Below, piece after piece: positions 47,893 through 57,392 of a DNA stretch of 64,000 nt. The stretch is from assembly GCA_024680755.1 (NCBI GenBank), contig JAILBT010000111.1:1-64000 (forward strand), given 5' to 3'. This DNA is from Prevotella sp. Lineage in GTDB: Bacteria > Bacteroidota > Bacteroidia > Bacteroidales > Bacteroidaceae. The stretch's first letter is position 1; each line of letters opens with the position of its first letter. Under the pieces are notes generated by a model. The model was not told where the DNA came from and made no database searches. It worked only from the letters and a program-made list of their open reading frames with translations. The position numbers and the translations under genes are program-made.

Positions 47893-48125
47893 AAAGCTGT
47901 GTTTTGGTTTTTGGTTATAAATAATAAATTAGTTAGTAAATAAAAATCTCTGTCTCGGTCAGTTATACGTTTTTGTCTGCTTTTGTTTTAAGGTTAAACG
48001 TGTGTTTCACCCCGCAAAGATAGATATTTTCTGAGTATTGCTTGCAGGTTTAACAAGTTTTAACGTGCTTTTTCTCTCGTTTTTCGTTCGCTGACGTGTG
48101 TTGTGCGCGTGTGTGGTATTTTTTT

Positions 48126-49340
48126 TCATTGCAGCCGGCCGAGACTGTCGGCAATGCGCTTCAGGGCCTGCCGTATATTGTCGTCGCTGGTGGCATAGCT
48201 CATGCGGAAACAATCGGGCGCGCCGAAGGCATCGCCGCCCACGGTGGCCACATGTCCGTCTTCGAGCAGGTAGAGTGCCAGGTCTGAGCTGCCGGCAATG
48301 GTCTTTCCTGCCAGCGAGCTTGCCGACGTGGCTGGCACCTGGCGTCCGTAGAAGCTGCTGCACCTGGGGAAGAGGTAGAAGGCCCCCTGCGGCACGTTGA
48401 CCTCGAGCCCGGGTATCTGGCTGGCCAGATGGACGATGAGGTCGCGTCGGCGCTGGAAGGCCAGCCGCATGTCTTCCACACACTGCTGCGAGGCCTGGTA
48501 AGCCTCGAGTGCAGCTTTCTGGCTGACGCTGCACGGGCCACTGGTGTATTGCCCCTGCAGCTTGTTGCAGCCCTTCACTATCCACTGCGGCGCGGCTATG
48601 TAGCCTATGCGCCAGCCTGTCATGGCGTATGCTTTCGATACGCCGTTGACCACGATGGTACGCTCTTTCATGCCGGCAAACTGCGCTATCGACTCATGTC
48701 GGCCCACATAATTAATGTGTTCGTATATCTCGTCGGCCAGGACAAACAGGTTATCTTGGCTGAGCACGATGTCTGCTATCTGCTTCAGTTCGTCGCGGCT
48801 ATAGACGCTGCCTGTAGGGTTGCTGGGCGAACAGAGTATGAGCAGGCGTGTCTGTGGTGTGATGGCCCGACGGAGCTGTTCGGCAGTAATCTTGAAGTCT
48901 TGCTCGATGGTGGCTTCGACGAACACGGGCCGCCCGCCGGCCAGCAGCACCATCTGCGGGTAGCTGACCCAGTAGGGTGCTGGAATAATGACCTCGTCGC
49001 CCGGGTTGACCAGGGCCATCACCGTGTTGCACACGCTCTGCTTTGCGCCGTTGCTGACTAGCAGTTCGTCGGTGCTGTAGTCGAGACCGTTTTCCCGTTT
49101 CAGCTTGTCGCTGATGGCCTGACGCAGGTCGATGTATCCCGGCACGGGCGAGTAGCGACTGTAGTTGTGGTCGATGGCCAGCTTGGCCGCTTCCTTGATA
49201 TGCTGGGGCGTGTTGAAGTCGGGCTCGCCCACGCTCATATTGATGACGTCGATGCCCTGTGCCTTCATCTCGGCACTTTTCTGCGACATGGCCAGCGTGG
49301 CCGATGGAGCCAGACGCTGAAGACGGTTAGAGAGCTGCAT
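48126..49340 (-). CDS. Aspartate/aromatic aminotransferase class I
   Basis: MQLSNRLQRLAPSATLAMSQKSAEMKAQGIDVINMSVGEPDFNTP, NGVSKAYAMTGWRIGYIAAP. Confidence 0.93.
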   Translation of the reverse strand: MQLSNRLQRLAPSATLAMSQKSAEMKAQGIDVINMSVGEPDFNTPQHIKEAAKLAIDHNYSRYSPVPGYIDLRQAISDKLKRENGLDYSTDELLVSNGAKQSVCNTVMALVNPGDEVIIPAPYWVSYPQMVLLAGGRPVFVEATIEQDFKITAEQLRRAITPQTRLLILCSPSNPTGSVYSRDELKQIADIVLSQDNLFVLADEIYEHINYVGRHESIAQFAGMKERTIVVNGVSKAYAMTGWRIGYIAAPQWIVKGCNKLQGQYTSGPCSVSQKAALEAYQASQQCVEDMRLAFQRRRDLIVHLASQIPGLEVNVPQGAFYLFPRCSSFYGRQVPATSASSLAGKTIAGSSDLALYLLEDGHVATVGGDAFGAPDCFRMSYATSDDNIRQALKRIADSLGRLQ

Positions 49341-49344
49341 GTTA

Positions 49345-49405
49345 TTTAGTTGAGAGTTGAGAGTTGAGAGATGAAAGATGAGAGATGAAAGATGAAAGAT
49401 GAAAA
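49345..49405. repeat. 7-mer tandem array (GAGTTGA / GAAAGAT) upstream of the aminotransferase start
   Basis: agttgagagttgagagttgagagatgaaagatgagagatgaaagatgaaagatg. Confidence 0.85.
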
Positions 49406-49552
49406 TGGTGAGACGATGCCCTTGCGATCTGGTCAGGCTGGCACATGGCCTTTCCGCACACAAACCAAGCTTACAGGTCGGTATAATCCGCTTTTATTCG
49501 TTGTCTAAAAAAAAAGATTGTAAACTATATGTAGTGCCAGTTCCTCATTTGT

Positions 49553-50029
49553 TCAGAACTTTGCCATCTTAATGGCCACGACTGCACACTCGTCGCCTTT
49601 GTTGCCGAGTCGTCCGCCGGAGCGGTCCTTTGCCTGCTGCAGGTCGTTGGTAGTGAGCAGTCCATAGACCACTGGTATCTCGCTGGTGGCGTTCAGTCGG
49701 GCAATGCCCTCGGTCACGCCCTGACAGATGTAGTCGAAGTGTGGTGTCTCGCCGCGTATGACGCTGCCGAGGATGATAATGGCGTCGTAGCCGCCGTTGA
49801 GCGACATCTGATGTGCGCCATAGATGAGCTCGAAGCTGCCGGGCACGGTCTTGACGTGTATGTTCTCTGGCAGGGCGCCGTGTTTCTCCAGTGTGCTGAC
49901 GCAGCCGCTGAGCAGGGCTCCCGTCACCTCGGGGTTCCATTCTGCCACCACCACTCCGAAGCACATGTTGCTTGCGTCGGGCACCTTTGAGAAATCGTAG
50001 TCGGAAAGGTTGTGCAGTGCTGTTGCCAT
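49553..50029 (-). CDS. ribH: 6,7-dimethyl-8-ribityllumazine synthase
   Basis: [59 protein letters not shown]. Confidence 0.95.
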   Translation of the reverse strand: MATALHNLSDYDFSKVPDASNMCFGVVVAEWNPEVTGALLSGCVSTLEKHGALPENIHVKTVPGSFELIYGAHQMSLNGGYDAIIILGSVIRGETPHFDYICQGVTEGIARLNATSEIPVVYGLLTTNDLQQAKDRSGGRLGNKGDECAVVAIKMAKF

Positions 50030-50253
50030 AGTTGTAATGAAGAATGAATGGTGTTTGTGTTTAATCAGGAATGTCAATATCTCACGTTGGACGAGCCAGG
50101 CGAGCTGAAGCCGGGCTGCCAACTGGCGTACATCCGAGCAACGAAAAACTGAGAACCGAGAACTGGCTTCAATTCTCAATTCTCAGTTATCGTTTGTCCG
50201 CTGTGACATTCAAGTCTCGGCTTCCAGCTGTCAACTCTCAGCTCTCTCAAGTG

Positions 50254-50931
50254 TCATTTCACCCGCTCGATATATGCGTCTATCGACTGGTAGGCCATAG
50301 AGTTGAAGTACTTGTCCTTGACCTGCTGATAGCACTTCAGCGCATCTTCCTTCTTGCCCTGGCTCTCAAGTATCTCTCCGGCCTGGACGAGGAAGGTTGG
50401 CGAAAGGGAGTTGTTGTCGGCTTTCTCGGCAGCTTTCTTCAGCGTTGTGACGGCCTTGTCGAGCTGGTTCAGGTGTGCGTATGCGTTGCCGAGGGCACCG
50501 AGGGCAGCTGGCGAAATCATCTGGTCGTCGCGTGCAGAGAAGTCTTCGAGGCATTTCACGGCCTCTTCCCACTTGCTCAGGTTAGCGTTGCACAGTCCGG
50601 CATAGAGCTTGGCCAGGTTGCCGGCATCGGTGCCGCCGTGCTCCTTTGCAATCTGCTCGAAGCCGACCACGCCGGTGCTGTCGCCCTTGAGGGCCTGCTC
50701 ATAGCGCTGCTGGGCGAAGAGCTGCTGTGCCTTAGCCAGCTCGGTGCTGGCTTTTTCCTCACCGGGCACCGACACGAAATTGTGGTACATCACGGCACCG
50801 GCTACGATGACAATCACGGCGCACACGCAGCCTACAATCATTTTCTTGTTCTTGAGGAACCAGGCCTCGTTCTTTGAGAGCGTCTCTTCCAGGTTGGTTG
50901 CGCCCTGCTGTTGCAAGTTTTCTTTTGCCAT
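50254..50931 (-). CDS. TPR membrane-anchored protein (YfgM-like)
   Basis: NKKMIVGCVCAVIVIVAGAVMYHNF TM followed by TPR repeats. Confidence 0.75.
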   Translation of the reverse strand: MAKENLQQQGATNLEETLSKNEAWFLKNKKMIVGCVCAVIVIVAGAVMYHNFVSVPGEEKASTELAKAQQLFAQQRYEQALKGDSTGVVGFEQIAKEHGGTDAGNLAKLYAGLCNANLSKWEEAVKCLEDFSARDDQMISPAALGALGNAYAHLNQLDKAVTTLKKAAEKADNNSLSPTFLVQAGEILESQGKKEDALKCYQQVKDKYFNSMAYQSIDAYIERVK

Positions 50932-51112
50932 TATTACTATTTAATTTTATGTTTCTCTCCCATTGCCGCACGGCGGCTTTCTGCCTGTACGGGCGTAAAG
51001 GCGCGGCAAAGTTACATATTATTTTCTGAACGACGAAATTTTGTGCTGTTTTTTTTCTTATATTCACTTTCGGTCTGTTTGCGCCGTCTGCCTGGGTGCC
51101 TCCCTGCTGCAG

Positions 51113-51679
51113 CTATCTGAAGCCCGCCAGCTTGTGTGTCTGTAGCGAGAGGCGCCATTCGGGGTGCTGCAAGACGTAGGCTGTTGCGGCCTCAATAATC
51201 AGACGGTTGCGACGGGCATCGCCTGTGTCGCATGGCTGCAGATAGTAGTAGTCAGCGTCAATGCCCTGCGTGTCTGGCCTGAATGACGGCGAGAGAAAGA
51301 GCAGCTTCAGCTCGTTGCAGCGTCGCAGCACCACGGGCGCGGCTTTGGGCGAGAGCGTCACCCAGTCGATGCCCTTGGGCAGTGTGTGCGTGCCGTTGGT
51401 CTCTATGGCTATGGTGTATCCCGCGGCATGCAGGGCGTCGGTCAGCGGCTCGTCGGCCTGCAGCGCCGGCTCGCCACCCGTCAGCACCACGAAGCGCGCG
51501 GGGTATGTTGCGATGGCCTGTACGATGTCGGCAGCCGACATCTGACGGAAGCTGTCGTGGGCGGTGTCGCAGAAAGGGCAACGGAGATTGCACCCGCTGA
51601 AGCGCACGAACACGGCGGCGCGGCCCGTGTGCCGGCCCTCGCCCTGCAGACTGTAGAATATCTCGTTGACGCGATACAC
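51113..51679 (-). CDS. queE: 7-carboxy-7-deazaguanine synthase QueE (radical SAM)
   Basis: MYRVNEIFYSLQGEGRHTGRAAVFVRFSGCNLRCPFCDT, VLTGGEPALQ. Confidence 0.95.
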   Translation of the reverse strand: MYRVNEIFYSLQGEGRHTGRAAVFVRFSGCNLRCPFCDTAHDSFRQMSAADIVQAIATYPARFVVLTGGEPALQADEPLTDALHAAGYTIAIETNGTHTLPKGIDWVTLSPKAAPVVLRRCNELKLLFLSPSFRPDTQGIDADYYYLQPCDTGDARRNRLIIEAATAYVLQHPEWRLSLQTHKLAGFR

Positions 51680-51703
51680 AGAGGTAGTGTTTACTCGATA
51701 GTA

Positions 51704-52033
51704 TTACTGCTCGTAGGTAGCAATGTTGTTGCGACTCTCCTCAACGACACACTTGTAGCAGCATGGCACCTGCTCCACACACCATCGGGCGATGTTCTCT
51801 GCCGTGGGATTGAAGGGCAGCACCTGGTTCAGGTCCTGATGGTCGAGCGGCTCCTTTATCAGCCGTTTCACCTCGGAAAAATCAATCACCATACCGTCGG
51901 CATTGAGCTGCTCGGCACGGCAGAATATCGTTATGCGCCAGTTGTGGCCATGTGGCCGGCTACATTTGCTGTCGTACGACAGCCGCAGGTGGTGGCTGGC
52001 TGACACCTCTATAGTCTTCTCTATGTAGTACAC
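51704..52033 (-). CDS. queD: 6-carboxytetrahydropterin synthase QueD
   Basis: MYYIEKTIEVSASHHLRLSYDSKCSRPHGHNWRITIFCR...GMVIDFSEVKRLI. Confidence 0.93.
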   Translation of the reverse strand: MYYIEKTIEVSASHHLRLSYDSKCSRPHGHNWRITIFCRAEQLNADGMVIDFSEVKRLIKEPLDHQDLNQVLPFNPTAENIARWCVEQVPCCYKCVVEESRNNIATYEQ

Positions 52034-52157
52034 GTTATGTATGATTGTGCAAAGGTTTCAAGGGCGCAAAGGTACACATTATTTCGGATATAATGGCAAT
52101 TTTGAGCGAAAAGTTTCCGAAAGTCCACTTTCTTTTTGTCTGTAGCAGTTTTTTTCG

Positions 52158-52165
52158 TACTTTTG
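52158..52165 (+). promoter_or_regulatory. -7 box TACTTTTG upstream of the Fe-ADH gene
   Basis: tcgTACTTTTGCAGCCGGCAAGCAGGAGGCGACGTG: box followed directly by copy C; TTTTTG about 19 nt upstream. Confidence 0.6.
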
Positions 52166-52176
52166 CAGCCGGCAAG

Positions 52177-52278
52177 CAGGAGGCGACGTGTCTCACGTCG
52201 CTATCCAGCTGACTGTTGCGACGTGTCTAACATAATATTATAGCTGGTTGTTGCGACGTGAGACACGTCGCCTTCTAC
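52177..52278. repeat. Composite palindrome, copy C (expanded, three GCGACGTG units)
   Basis: CAGGAGGCGACGTGTCTCACGTCGC...TTGCGACGTGTCTAAC...TTGCGACGTGAGACACGTCGCCTTCTAC. Confidence 0.92.
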
Positions 52279-52318
52279 AGCACAGCGGTGTGACAACAAA
52301 AAAACTCATATATCGTTT

Positions 52319-53506
52319 ATGCTTAAAGACTTTAACTTTTACGCTCCGACGCGTGTGGTGTTCGGCCGCGATAGCGAGGAGCAGCTTCCGTCGCTGCTGC
52401 GTCAGGCCGGTGCCACGAAGGTGCTGTTACACTATGGCGGCGGCTCGGCGCGTCGTTCCGGCCTGTTGGACAAGGTGGAGCAGATGCTTCAGCGCGAGGC
52501 TATCAGCTACGTCGAGCTTGGTGGCGTGGTGCCCAATCCTCTGCTGTCAAAGGTGGTAGAGGGTATCGCCCTTTGCCGTCGTGAGAATGTCGATTTCATT
52601 CTGGCCGTTGGCGGCGGCAGCGTCATCGACTCAGCCAAGGCCATAGGCTATGGTGTGGGCTACGACGGCGACGTGTGGGACTTCTGGTGCGGGCGTGCCG
52701 TGCCAGCGTCGTGCCTGCCGATAGGTGTGATGCTGACCATACCGGCAGCCGGCAGCGAGATGTCGAGCAGCTGCGTCATCACGCGCGACGAGGGGCTGCT
52801 GAAGCGCGGCGTCAACAGCGACCTGTGTCGCTGTCGCTTCTGCATCATGAATCCCGAGCGCACCTATACCCTCCCACCCTATCAGACGGCAGCCGGAGCC
52901 ACCGACATCATGATGCACACGATGGAGCGCTACTTCTCGCGCTATGAAGACATGGCCCTGACCGACGCCCTGAGCGAGGCCCTGCTGCGCACGGTCAAGG
53001 AGGCGGTGTTCCATGTGCTGGCGCGGCCCGACGACTACCGCTGGCGCTCGCAACTGATGTGGGCCGGGTCGCTGGCCCACAACGATCTGACGGAGTGTGG
53101 CACGGAGAAGGACTTCGGCACCCACCGCCTGGAACACGAGCTGAGCGCCCTGTTCGGCGTGACCCACGGCGCTGGCCTGGCTGCCCTGTGGGGGTCGTGG
53201 GCCCGGTATGTGGCCGACCGCCACGTGTCGCGCTTCGTGCAGTATGCCGTCAACGTCATGCAGGTGCCAGCCGACTTTGCCCATCCGCGCGAGACGGCGC
53301 TGGCCGGCATCGAAGCCACCGAACGCTTCTACCGCGCCATAGGCATGCCCACCAGCATACCTGAGCTGATAGGCAGGCCGGCCACCGATGCCGAGATACG
53401 GCAGATGGCCGACAAGTGCAGTCGCGGCGGCACCATCACCGTGGGGGCAATGGAGGTGCTTCAGCAGCCCGACATGGAGGCCATCTATCGCATGGCAAAC
53501 GTATAG
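52319..53506 (+). CDS. Iron-containing alcohol dehydrogenase (BDH-like)
   Basis: FDFILAVGGGSVIDSAKAIGYG; metal-site region FGVTHGAGLAALWGSWARYV. Confidence 0.92.
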   Translation: MLKDFNFYAPTRVVFGRDSEEQLPSLLRQAGATKVLLHYGGGSARRSGLLDKVEQMLQREAISYVELGGVVPNPLLSKVVEGIALCRRENVDFILAVGGGSVIDSAKAIGYGVGYDGDVWDFWCGRAVPASCLPIGVMLTIPAAGSEMSSSCVITRDEGLLKRGVNSDLCRCRFCIMNPERTYTLPPYQTAAGATDIMMHTMERYFSRYEDMALTDALSEALLRTVKEAVFHVLARPDDYRWRSQLMWAGSLAHNDLTECGTEKDFGTHRLEHELSALFGVTHGAGLAALWGSWARYVADRHVSRFVQYAVNVMQVPADFAHPRETALAGIEATERFYRAIGMPTSIPELIGRPATDAEIRQMADKCSRGGTITVGAMEVLQQPDMEAIYRMANV

Positions 53507-53515
53507 ACCCGACAC

Positions 53516-53563
53516 GGCGACGCCGCCAACCGCGCCTCATGGCATGCGGTTGGCGGCGTCGCC
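53516..53563. terminator. 18-bp perfect-stem bidirectional terminator-like hairpin between convergent genes
   Basis: GGCGACGCCGCCAACCGC-gcctcatggcat-GCGGTTGGCGGCGTCGCC. Confidence 0.75.
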
Positions 53564-53616
53564 GCGTGTGGTTGTTTCGGTCGGGCAATGCTGCCGACGC
53601 GTGTCGTCCGCTCCGG

Positions 53617-54249
53617 CTATCGCGCGGTGCTGATGGCGCGCAACAGACGCTTCAGGCTTTCCACGCTGGTCCAGCTGAAGTCGGGCAGAGCCATCTGCAC
53701 GTCCAGCTGTCGGCGCTGCGCCTTTGTCAGCGAGCGTTTCAGCGTGCGCTCGTGCACGTTGACAAGCCGGTCGCCCAGACGGAAATAGTAGTGGTGGACA
53801 ATGGGCAGCGTCCGCTCGTCGCCCGGCAACAATTCCACCGACGTCACGCCCACGTTCTCGTCGAGCGTCAGGTTGGTTATGACGTTGGCGTTTCTCACCT
53901 GCTGCTTGTAGGCTTCCATGTCTATCAGGCAGACGTCGAGCAGCTGGTTGTCGGCCACGGTGGTGAGCAGCTCGGCCATCTTGCCATCGACGTTCAGGAA
54001 GTGTCGCTGTCCGAAATCCACTGCGGCCACGGTCGCCATGTTTGCCTGCTTGGTCTTGGTGCCGCTCATATAGAGCAGCGTGGCGTTCTTCAGGAAAATG
54101 TTTGCCAGGGGGACCTTCAGCAGTTTACCCGTGGTGAGCGATATTGTGGCCGACTGAAAGTCTTTCATCAGCGTCAGGTCGGTTGTTTCGTCCTGTGCGC
54201 TGACAGCAACAGCGGCCAGCAGCAACAGCGACAGCAGTAACTTTCTCAT
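53617..54249 (-). CDS. Secreted protein of unknown function
   Basis: Signal peptide MRKLLLSLLLLAAVAVSAQ; no recognised domain. Confidence 0.6.
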   Translation of the reverse strand: MRKLLLSLLLLAAVAVSAQDETTDLTLMKDFQSATISLTTGKLLKVPLANIFLKNATLLYMSGTKTKQANMATVAAVDFGQRHFLNVDGKMAELLTTVADNQLLDVCLIDMEAYKQQVRNANVITNLTLDENVGVTSVELLPGDERTLPIVHHYYFRLGDRLVNVHERTLKRSLTKAQRRQLDVQMALPDFSWTSVESLKRLLRAISTAR

Positions 54250-54684
54250 GGTTAAAAGACTACGTTTGATGTAGTTCTAAATTCCTTAAACATCGCAGCG
54301 GTTCATCCAAATGCGACGCAAAGGTACAAATAATTTCTGAAAGTACCTCAGAAAAACGAGGAAATTTTGCAAAAAGGATAAAAAAAGTTGCTATGGCAAG
54401 TAAAAAACTGATTTCTGAGCTGGAAAACTGGCTTTTTCTGCCCACGATTGGAGTACTTTTTCTATCTTCCTTCTATACATATAATCACATTTTCGTGCCG
54501 ACTTTTTGATACGATGAACACATTATCCCGCCGACTTTCGGTGCAAAGATACACATTTTCTTACATTCAAGGGAAATGTTACAGCTTTTTTTCGTTATGG
54601 ATACTTTTTTGTATGCTTGAAGCCCAAACATGAGGGGGAAATGATTATCAGTTACTTACGCCTTTTGAAAGGGTAAAAAAACAA

Positions 54685-54713
54685 GAGCGTCAGACTTTGT
54701 AAGTCAAACGCTC
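54685..54713 (-). terminator. Intrinsic terminator downstream of the tRNA-Asp pair
   Basis: Minus strand GAGCGTTTGACTTACAAAGTCTGACGCTC followed by TTGTTTTTTT. Confidence 0.75.
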
Positions 54714-54736
54714 TCGATACATGGGGATATTTTTTG

Positions 54737-54810
54737 CGGTGCGTACGGGACTCGGACCCGTGACCTCCAGCGTGACAGGCTGGCATTCTAACCAACTGAA
54801 CTAACGCACC
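54737..54810 (-). tRNA. tRNA-Asp(GTC)
   Basis: Minus strand GGTGCGTTAGTTCAGTTGGTTAGAATGCCAGCCTGTCACGCTGGAGGTCACGGGTCCGAGTCCCGTACGCACCG; cloverleaf with GTC anticodon; CCA not encoded. Confidence 0.95.
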
Positions 54811-54857
54811 AATAGAGGCAAATAAAAATTTCTCACGTTCACTCGGCAACATGGCGG

Positions 54858-54931
54858 CGGTGCGTACGGGACTCGGACCCGTGACCTCCAGCGTGACAGG
54901 CTGGCATTCTAACCAACTGAACTAACGCACC
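54858..54931 (-). tRNA. tRNA-Asp(GTC), identical second copy
   Basis: Same 74-nt sequence as 54737-54810, 47-nt spacer. Confidence 0.95.
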
Positions 54932-55068
54932 AATGCCTTTGCTTTGTTTGCGGGTGCAAAGGTAGGTATATTTTTTGAACCTCGCAAACTTTTTCGCTAT
55001 TTTTTTATTATATTTTTTCCATTGCGCTTCTGTCCGTCTGCGGGCTTAGGGTCGCGACAGCTCTGATG

Positions 55069-55572
55069 TCATTCGAGCGTGATGACATACATCAGCGCGT
55101 CGCGGTATGTGTGTCCGTCGTAGAGCCACTGCGGCAGCCGGGCCTGCGGCTTCAGTCCGAGGCTGGCGAACATGGCTGCGCAGCGGGTGTTCGAGCTATC
55201 CACAATGCTGTACATCTGGTGCAGATACAGCGTCTGGCTGGCATAGCTGCGCAGCCTGTCTATCGTGGCGGTGGCATAGCCGCGATGTCGGTGGTCGGGC
55301 AGAATGAGCAGGCCCAGCTCGGCCCTGCGGTGTGCCGGCGAGAAATTGACCAGGTCGGCCATGCCCACCACCTGCCCCTGGGCGTTCTCCACCATCAGTC
55401 GCACCTGGCCGTCGCGGTAAATGTCGGCCGTGCTGTTCAGTATGAACTCACGCAACACATGCCGCGAGTAGGGCACGTTTGTGATGCCGTCTCGCCACAG
55501 CTCAGGCTGGTTCTCTATCTGGTAGAGCAGCTCCAGGTCTTCAGGTTCAAGGGCGCGCAGCTTTATTTCCAT
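55069..55572 (-). CDS. GNAT-family N-acetyltransferase
   Basis: MEIKLRALEPEDLELLYQIENQPELW...RAELGLLILPDHRHRGYATATIDRLRSYA. Start trimmed from the ORF track. Confidence 0.88.
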   Translation of the reverse strand: MEIKLRALEPEDLELLYQIENQPELWRDGITNVPYSRHVLREFILNSTADIYRDGQVRLMVENAQGQVVGMADLVNFSPAHRRAELGLLILPDHRHRGYATATIDRLRSYASQTLYLHQMYSIVDSSNTRCAAMFASLGLKPQARLPQWLYDGHTYRDALMYVITLE

Positions 55573-55598
55573 TTGCTGACGATGTCTGTGTGTGTTGA

Positions 55599-56759
55599 CT
55601 ATTCTATTATCTCCTTCGGCGTGATGATTTTCATGCTGCCGGGCTCGTAGGTGCATATAGACAGGTCGTGTTGTGACCTGCGGGCAAAGGTGCTGATGAT
55701 GGTGTCGTAGCTGAAGGCGCTTGTGTCGCAGACCACGCATACGCCGGTCTCGATGTTGTCTAAACTCAGGGTGTCGCTCTGGCGGAACAGCGCTTTCAGG
55801 CCCTTGCGTGCTGCCATGCTCTGTGTCTCGGCCATCATGTCTCTGCCGCCGATGAAGAGGTATGTTGGCTGCAGGTCGCGCGTGTCGATGAAGCCCATGC
55901 TTCGGCGCATGTTGCTGTAGAGCAGCTGGCACAGGGCCATGGCGGCCCTGCCATAGATGGCTGCACGCACGGGCAGGGTGATGAGCGGCGACAGATGGCC
56001 GTAGTGCTTGCCGAAGAAGATGTGCATGGCCTGGTAGAACACATGTACATAACGGAACGACGACTTCTGCGTGCTCTCGCCCTTATAGTGCAGTATGGGC
56101 AGCGGCAGATACCAGTTCTGCCACCCGCCCTTCAGCAGCCTGTAGCTCAGGTCGATGTCTTCGCCATACATGAAGAAGCTTTCGTCCAGCAGTCCCACCT
56201 GCTCTATTGCCTTGCGTCGCAGCAGGCAGAAGGCTCCGCTGATGACCTCTATCGGCGCGGGGCTGTCCCACGGCAGGTGGCTCATATAGTAGTGGCGGTC
56301 CATGCCCAGCATCTTCTTCAGCGACACGAGGGGTGTGGGTATGCTTCGGCGGCTCTCGCGCGCCAGGCTGCCGTCGCTGTTGTGCATCTTGACGCCGGCG
56401 GCACCGGCCTCGGGGTGGCCGTCCATGAAACGTATGGCTTCGCCGAGCGTCTGCTCGGCCACGATGGTGTCTGGATTGAGCAACAGCACATACTCGCCAC
56501 GCGTCAGCCGTATGGCCATGTTGTTGCCACGGGCAAAGCCCAGGTTGTGGTTGCTTTCTATAATGCGGATGGGTACATTGCTGTCCGCGATGGGCAAGGT
56601 CTGTCGCAGGTAGGAGACAGAGCCGTCGGTCGAGGCGTTATCCACGATGAACACCTCGGTGGCTATGCCGGCCGAGCCGCGCAGCACGCTGCGGACGCAT
56701 TGCTCTGTGAAGTGCTTCACGTTATAGTTGACTATCACCACTGACAGCTTCATACACAT
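55599..56759 (-). CDS. Family 2 glycosyltransferase
   Basis: KLSVVIVNYNVKHFTEQCVRSVL, VDNASTDGSV, NHNLGFARGNNMAIRLTRGEYVLLLNPDT. Confidence 0.92.
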   Translation of the reverse strand: MCMKLSVVIVNYNVKHFTEQCVRSVLRGSAGIATEVFIVDNASTDGSVSYLRQTLPIADSNVPIRIIESNHNLGFARGNNMAIRLTRGEYVLLLNPDTIVAEQTLGEAIRFMDGHPEAGAAGVKMHNSDGSLARESRRSIPTPLVSLKKMLGMDRHYYMSHLPWDSPAPIEVISGAFCLLRRKAIEQVGLLDESFFMYGEDIDLSYRLLKGGWQNWYLPLPILHYKGESTQKSSFRYVHVFYQAMHIFFGKHYGHLSPLITLPVRAAIYGRAAMALCQLLYSNMRRSMGFIDTRDLQPTYLFIGGRDMMAETQSMAARKGLKALFRQSDTLSLDNIETGVCVVCDTSAFSYDTIISTFARRSQHDLSICTYEPGSMKIITPKEIIE

Positions 56760-56834
56760 TCTCTCTTGTCTTCTCGCGCGCGTATATATATTAATGTGTA
56801 GCCACGCTACTATAGTAACGTGCCGGCCGCCTCA

Positions 56835-57197
56835 TTATTGTTTGTCGTCGTGATATTCCCTGCGCGGATAGGCAAAAGCCAGCACGATGAGCAGTATTAT
56901 GGCCATATAGCCGAACGAAGTGTTCATGAAGAGATAGTAGAGCAGGGTGTTCAGCGTCAGCAGGTCGTTCAGTATGGCAATGCGCAGCACTTGCCTTTTG
57001 GCATACTTCAGCGTGAGCGGTATGGCCGCCACGGTCAGCAGCTCGACCACAGTCAGCGTGAAAAACTCCGCCTGCTCTCCCATATCGATAAACAGTCCTG
57101 TGGGTATGGTGCCGGTCTCGAAAAGCAGCGCCAGCACGGCACACATTACGATGGGCATCCAGAAGGCTACGAGCAGCGCCTTATATTGTTTATTCAT
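56835..57197 (-). CDS. Small integral membrane protein of unknown function
   Basis: 120 aa, four predicted hydrophobic segments. Confidence 0.65.
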   Translation of the reverse strand: MNKQYKALLVAFWMPIVMCAVLALLFETGTIPTGLFIDMGEQAEFFTLTVVELLTVAAIPLTLKYAKRQVLRIAILNDLLTLNTLLYYLFMNTSFGYMAIILLIVLAFAYPRREYHDDKQ

Positions 57198-57283
57198 CAG
57201 TGTTCGTTCTTGTGATTATCTGTGTTTTTCTCGTGCAGGACGCTTGATGGCAGACCCGTCAGGCGCTGCGCCGCCGTTGAAAA

Positions 57284-57322
57284 GACAGAGGCGCAAAGTG
57301 TACTGCCTTGCGCCTCTTGTCT
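57284..57322 (-). terminator. Intrinsic terminator downstream of rpsA
   Basis: Minus strand GACAAGAGGCGCAAGGCAGTACACTTTGCGCCTCTGTCTTTT. Confidence 0.8.
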
Positions 57323-57392
57323 GTCGTTTTTATGTGCTGATGGGCCACAGGTCTGCTGTGTCAGGCCGTCGGCCCGTCGTGGCGGGTGTCGC

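Noticed and set aside
50254-52033. Riboswitch upstream of queD/queE or ribH
   Set aside because: No preQ1 or FMN aptamer-like conserved stretch recognised in the short leaders.
54652-54852. 66-aa minus ORF over the tRNA genes
   Set aside because: Overlaps the tRNA-Asp sequence (LVRMPACHAGGHGSESRTH is translated tRNA).
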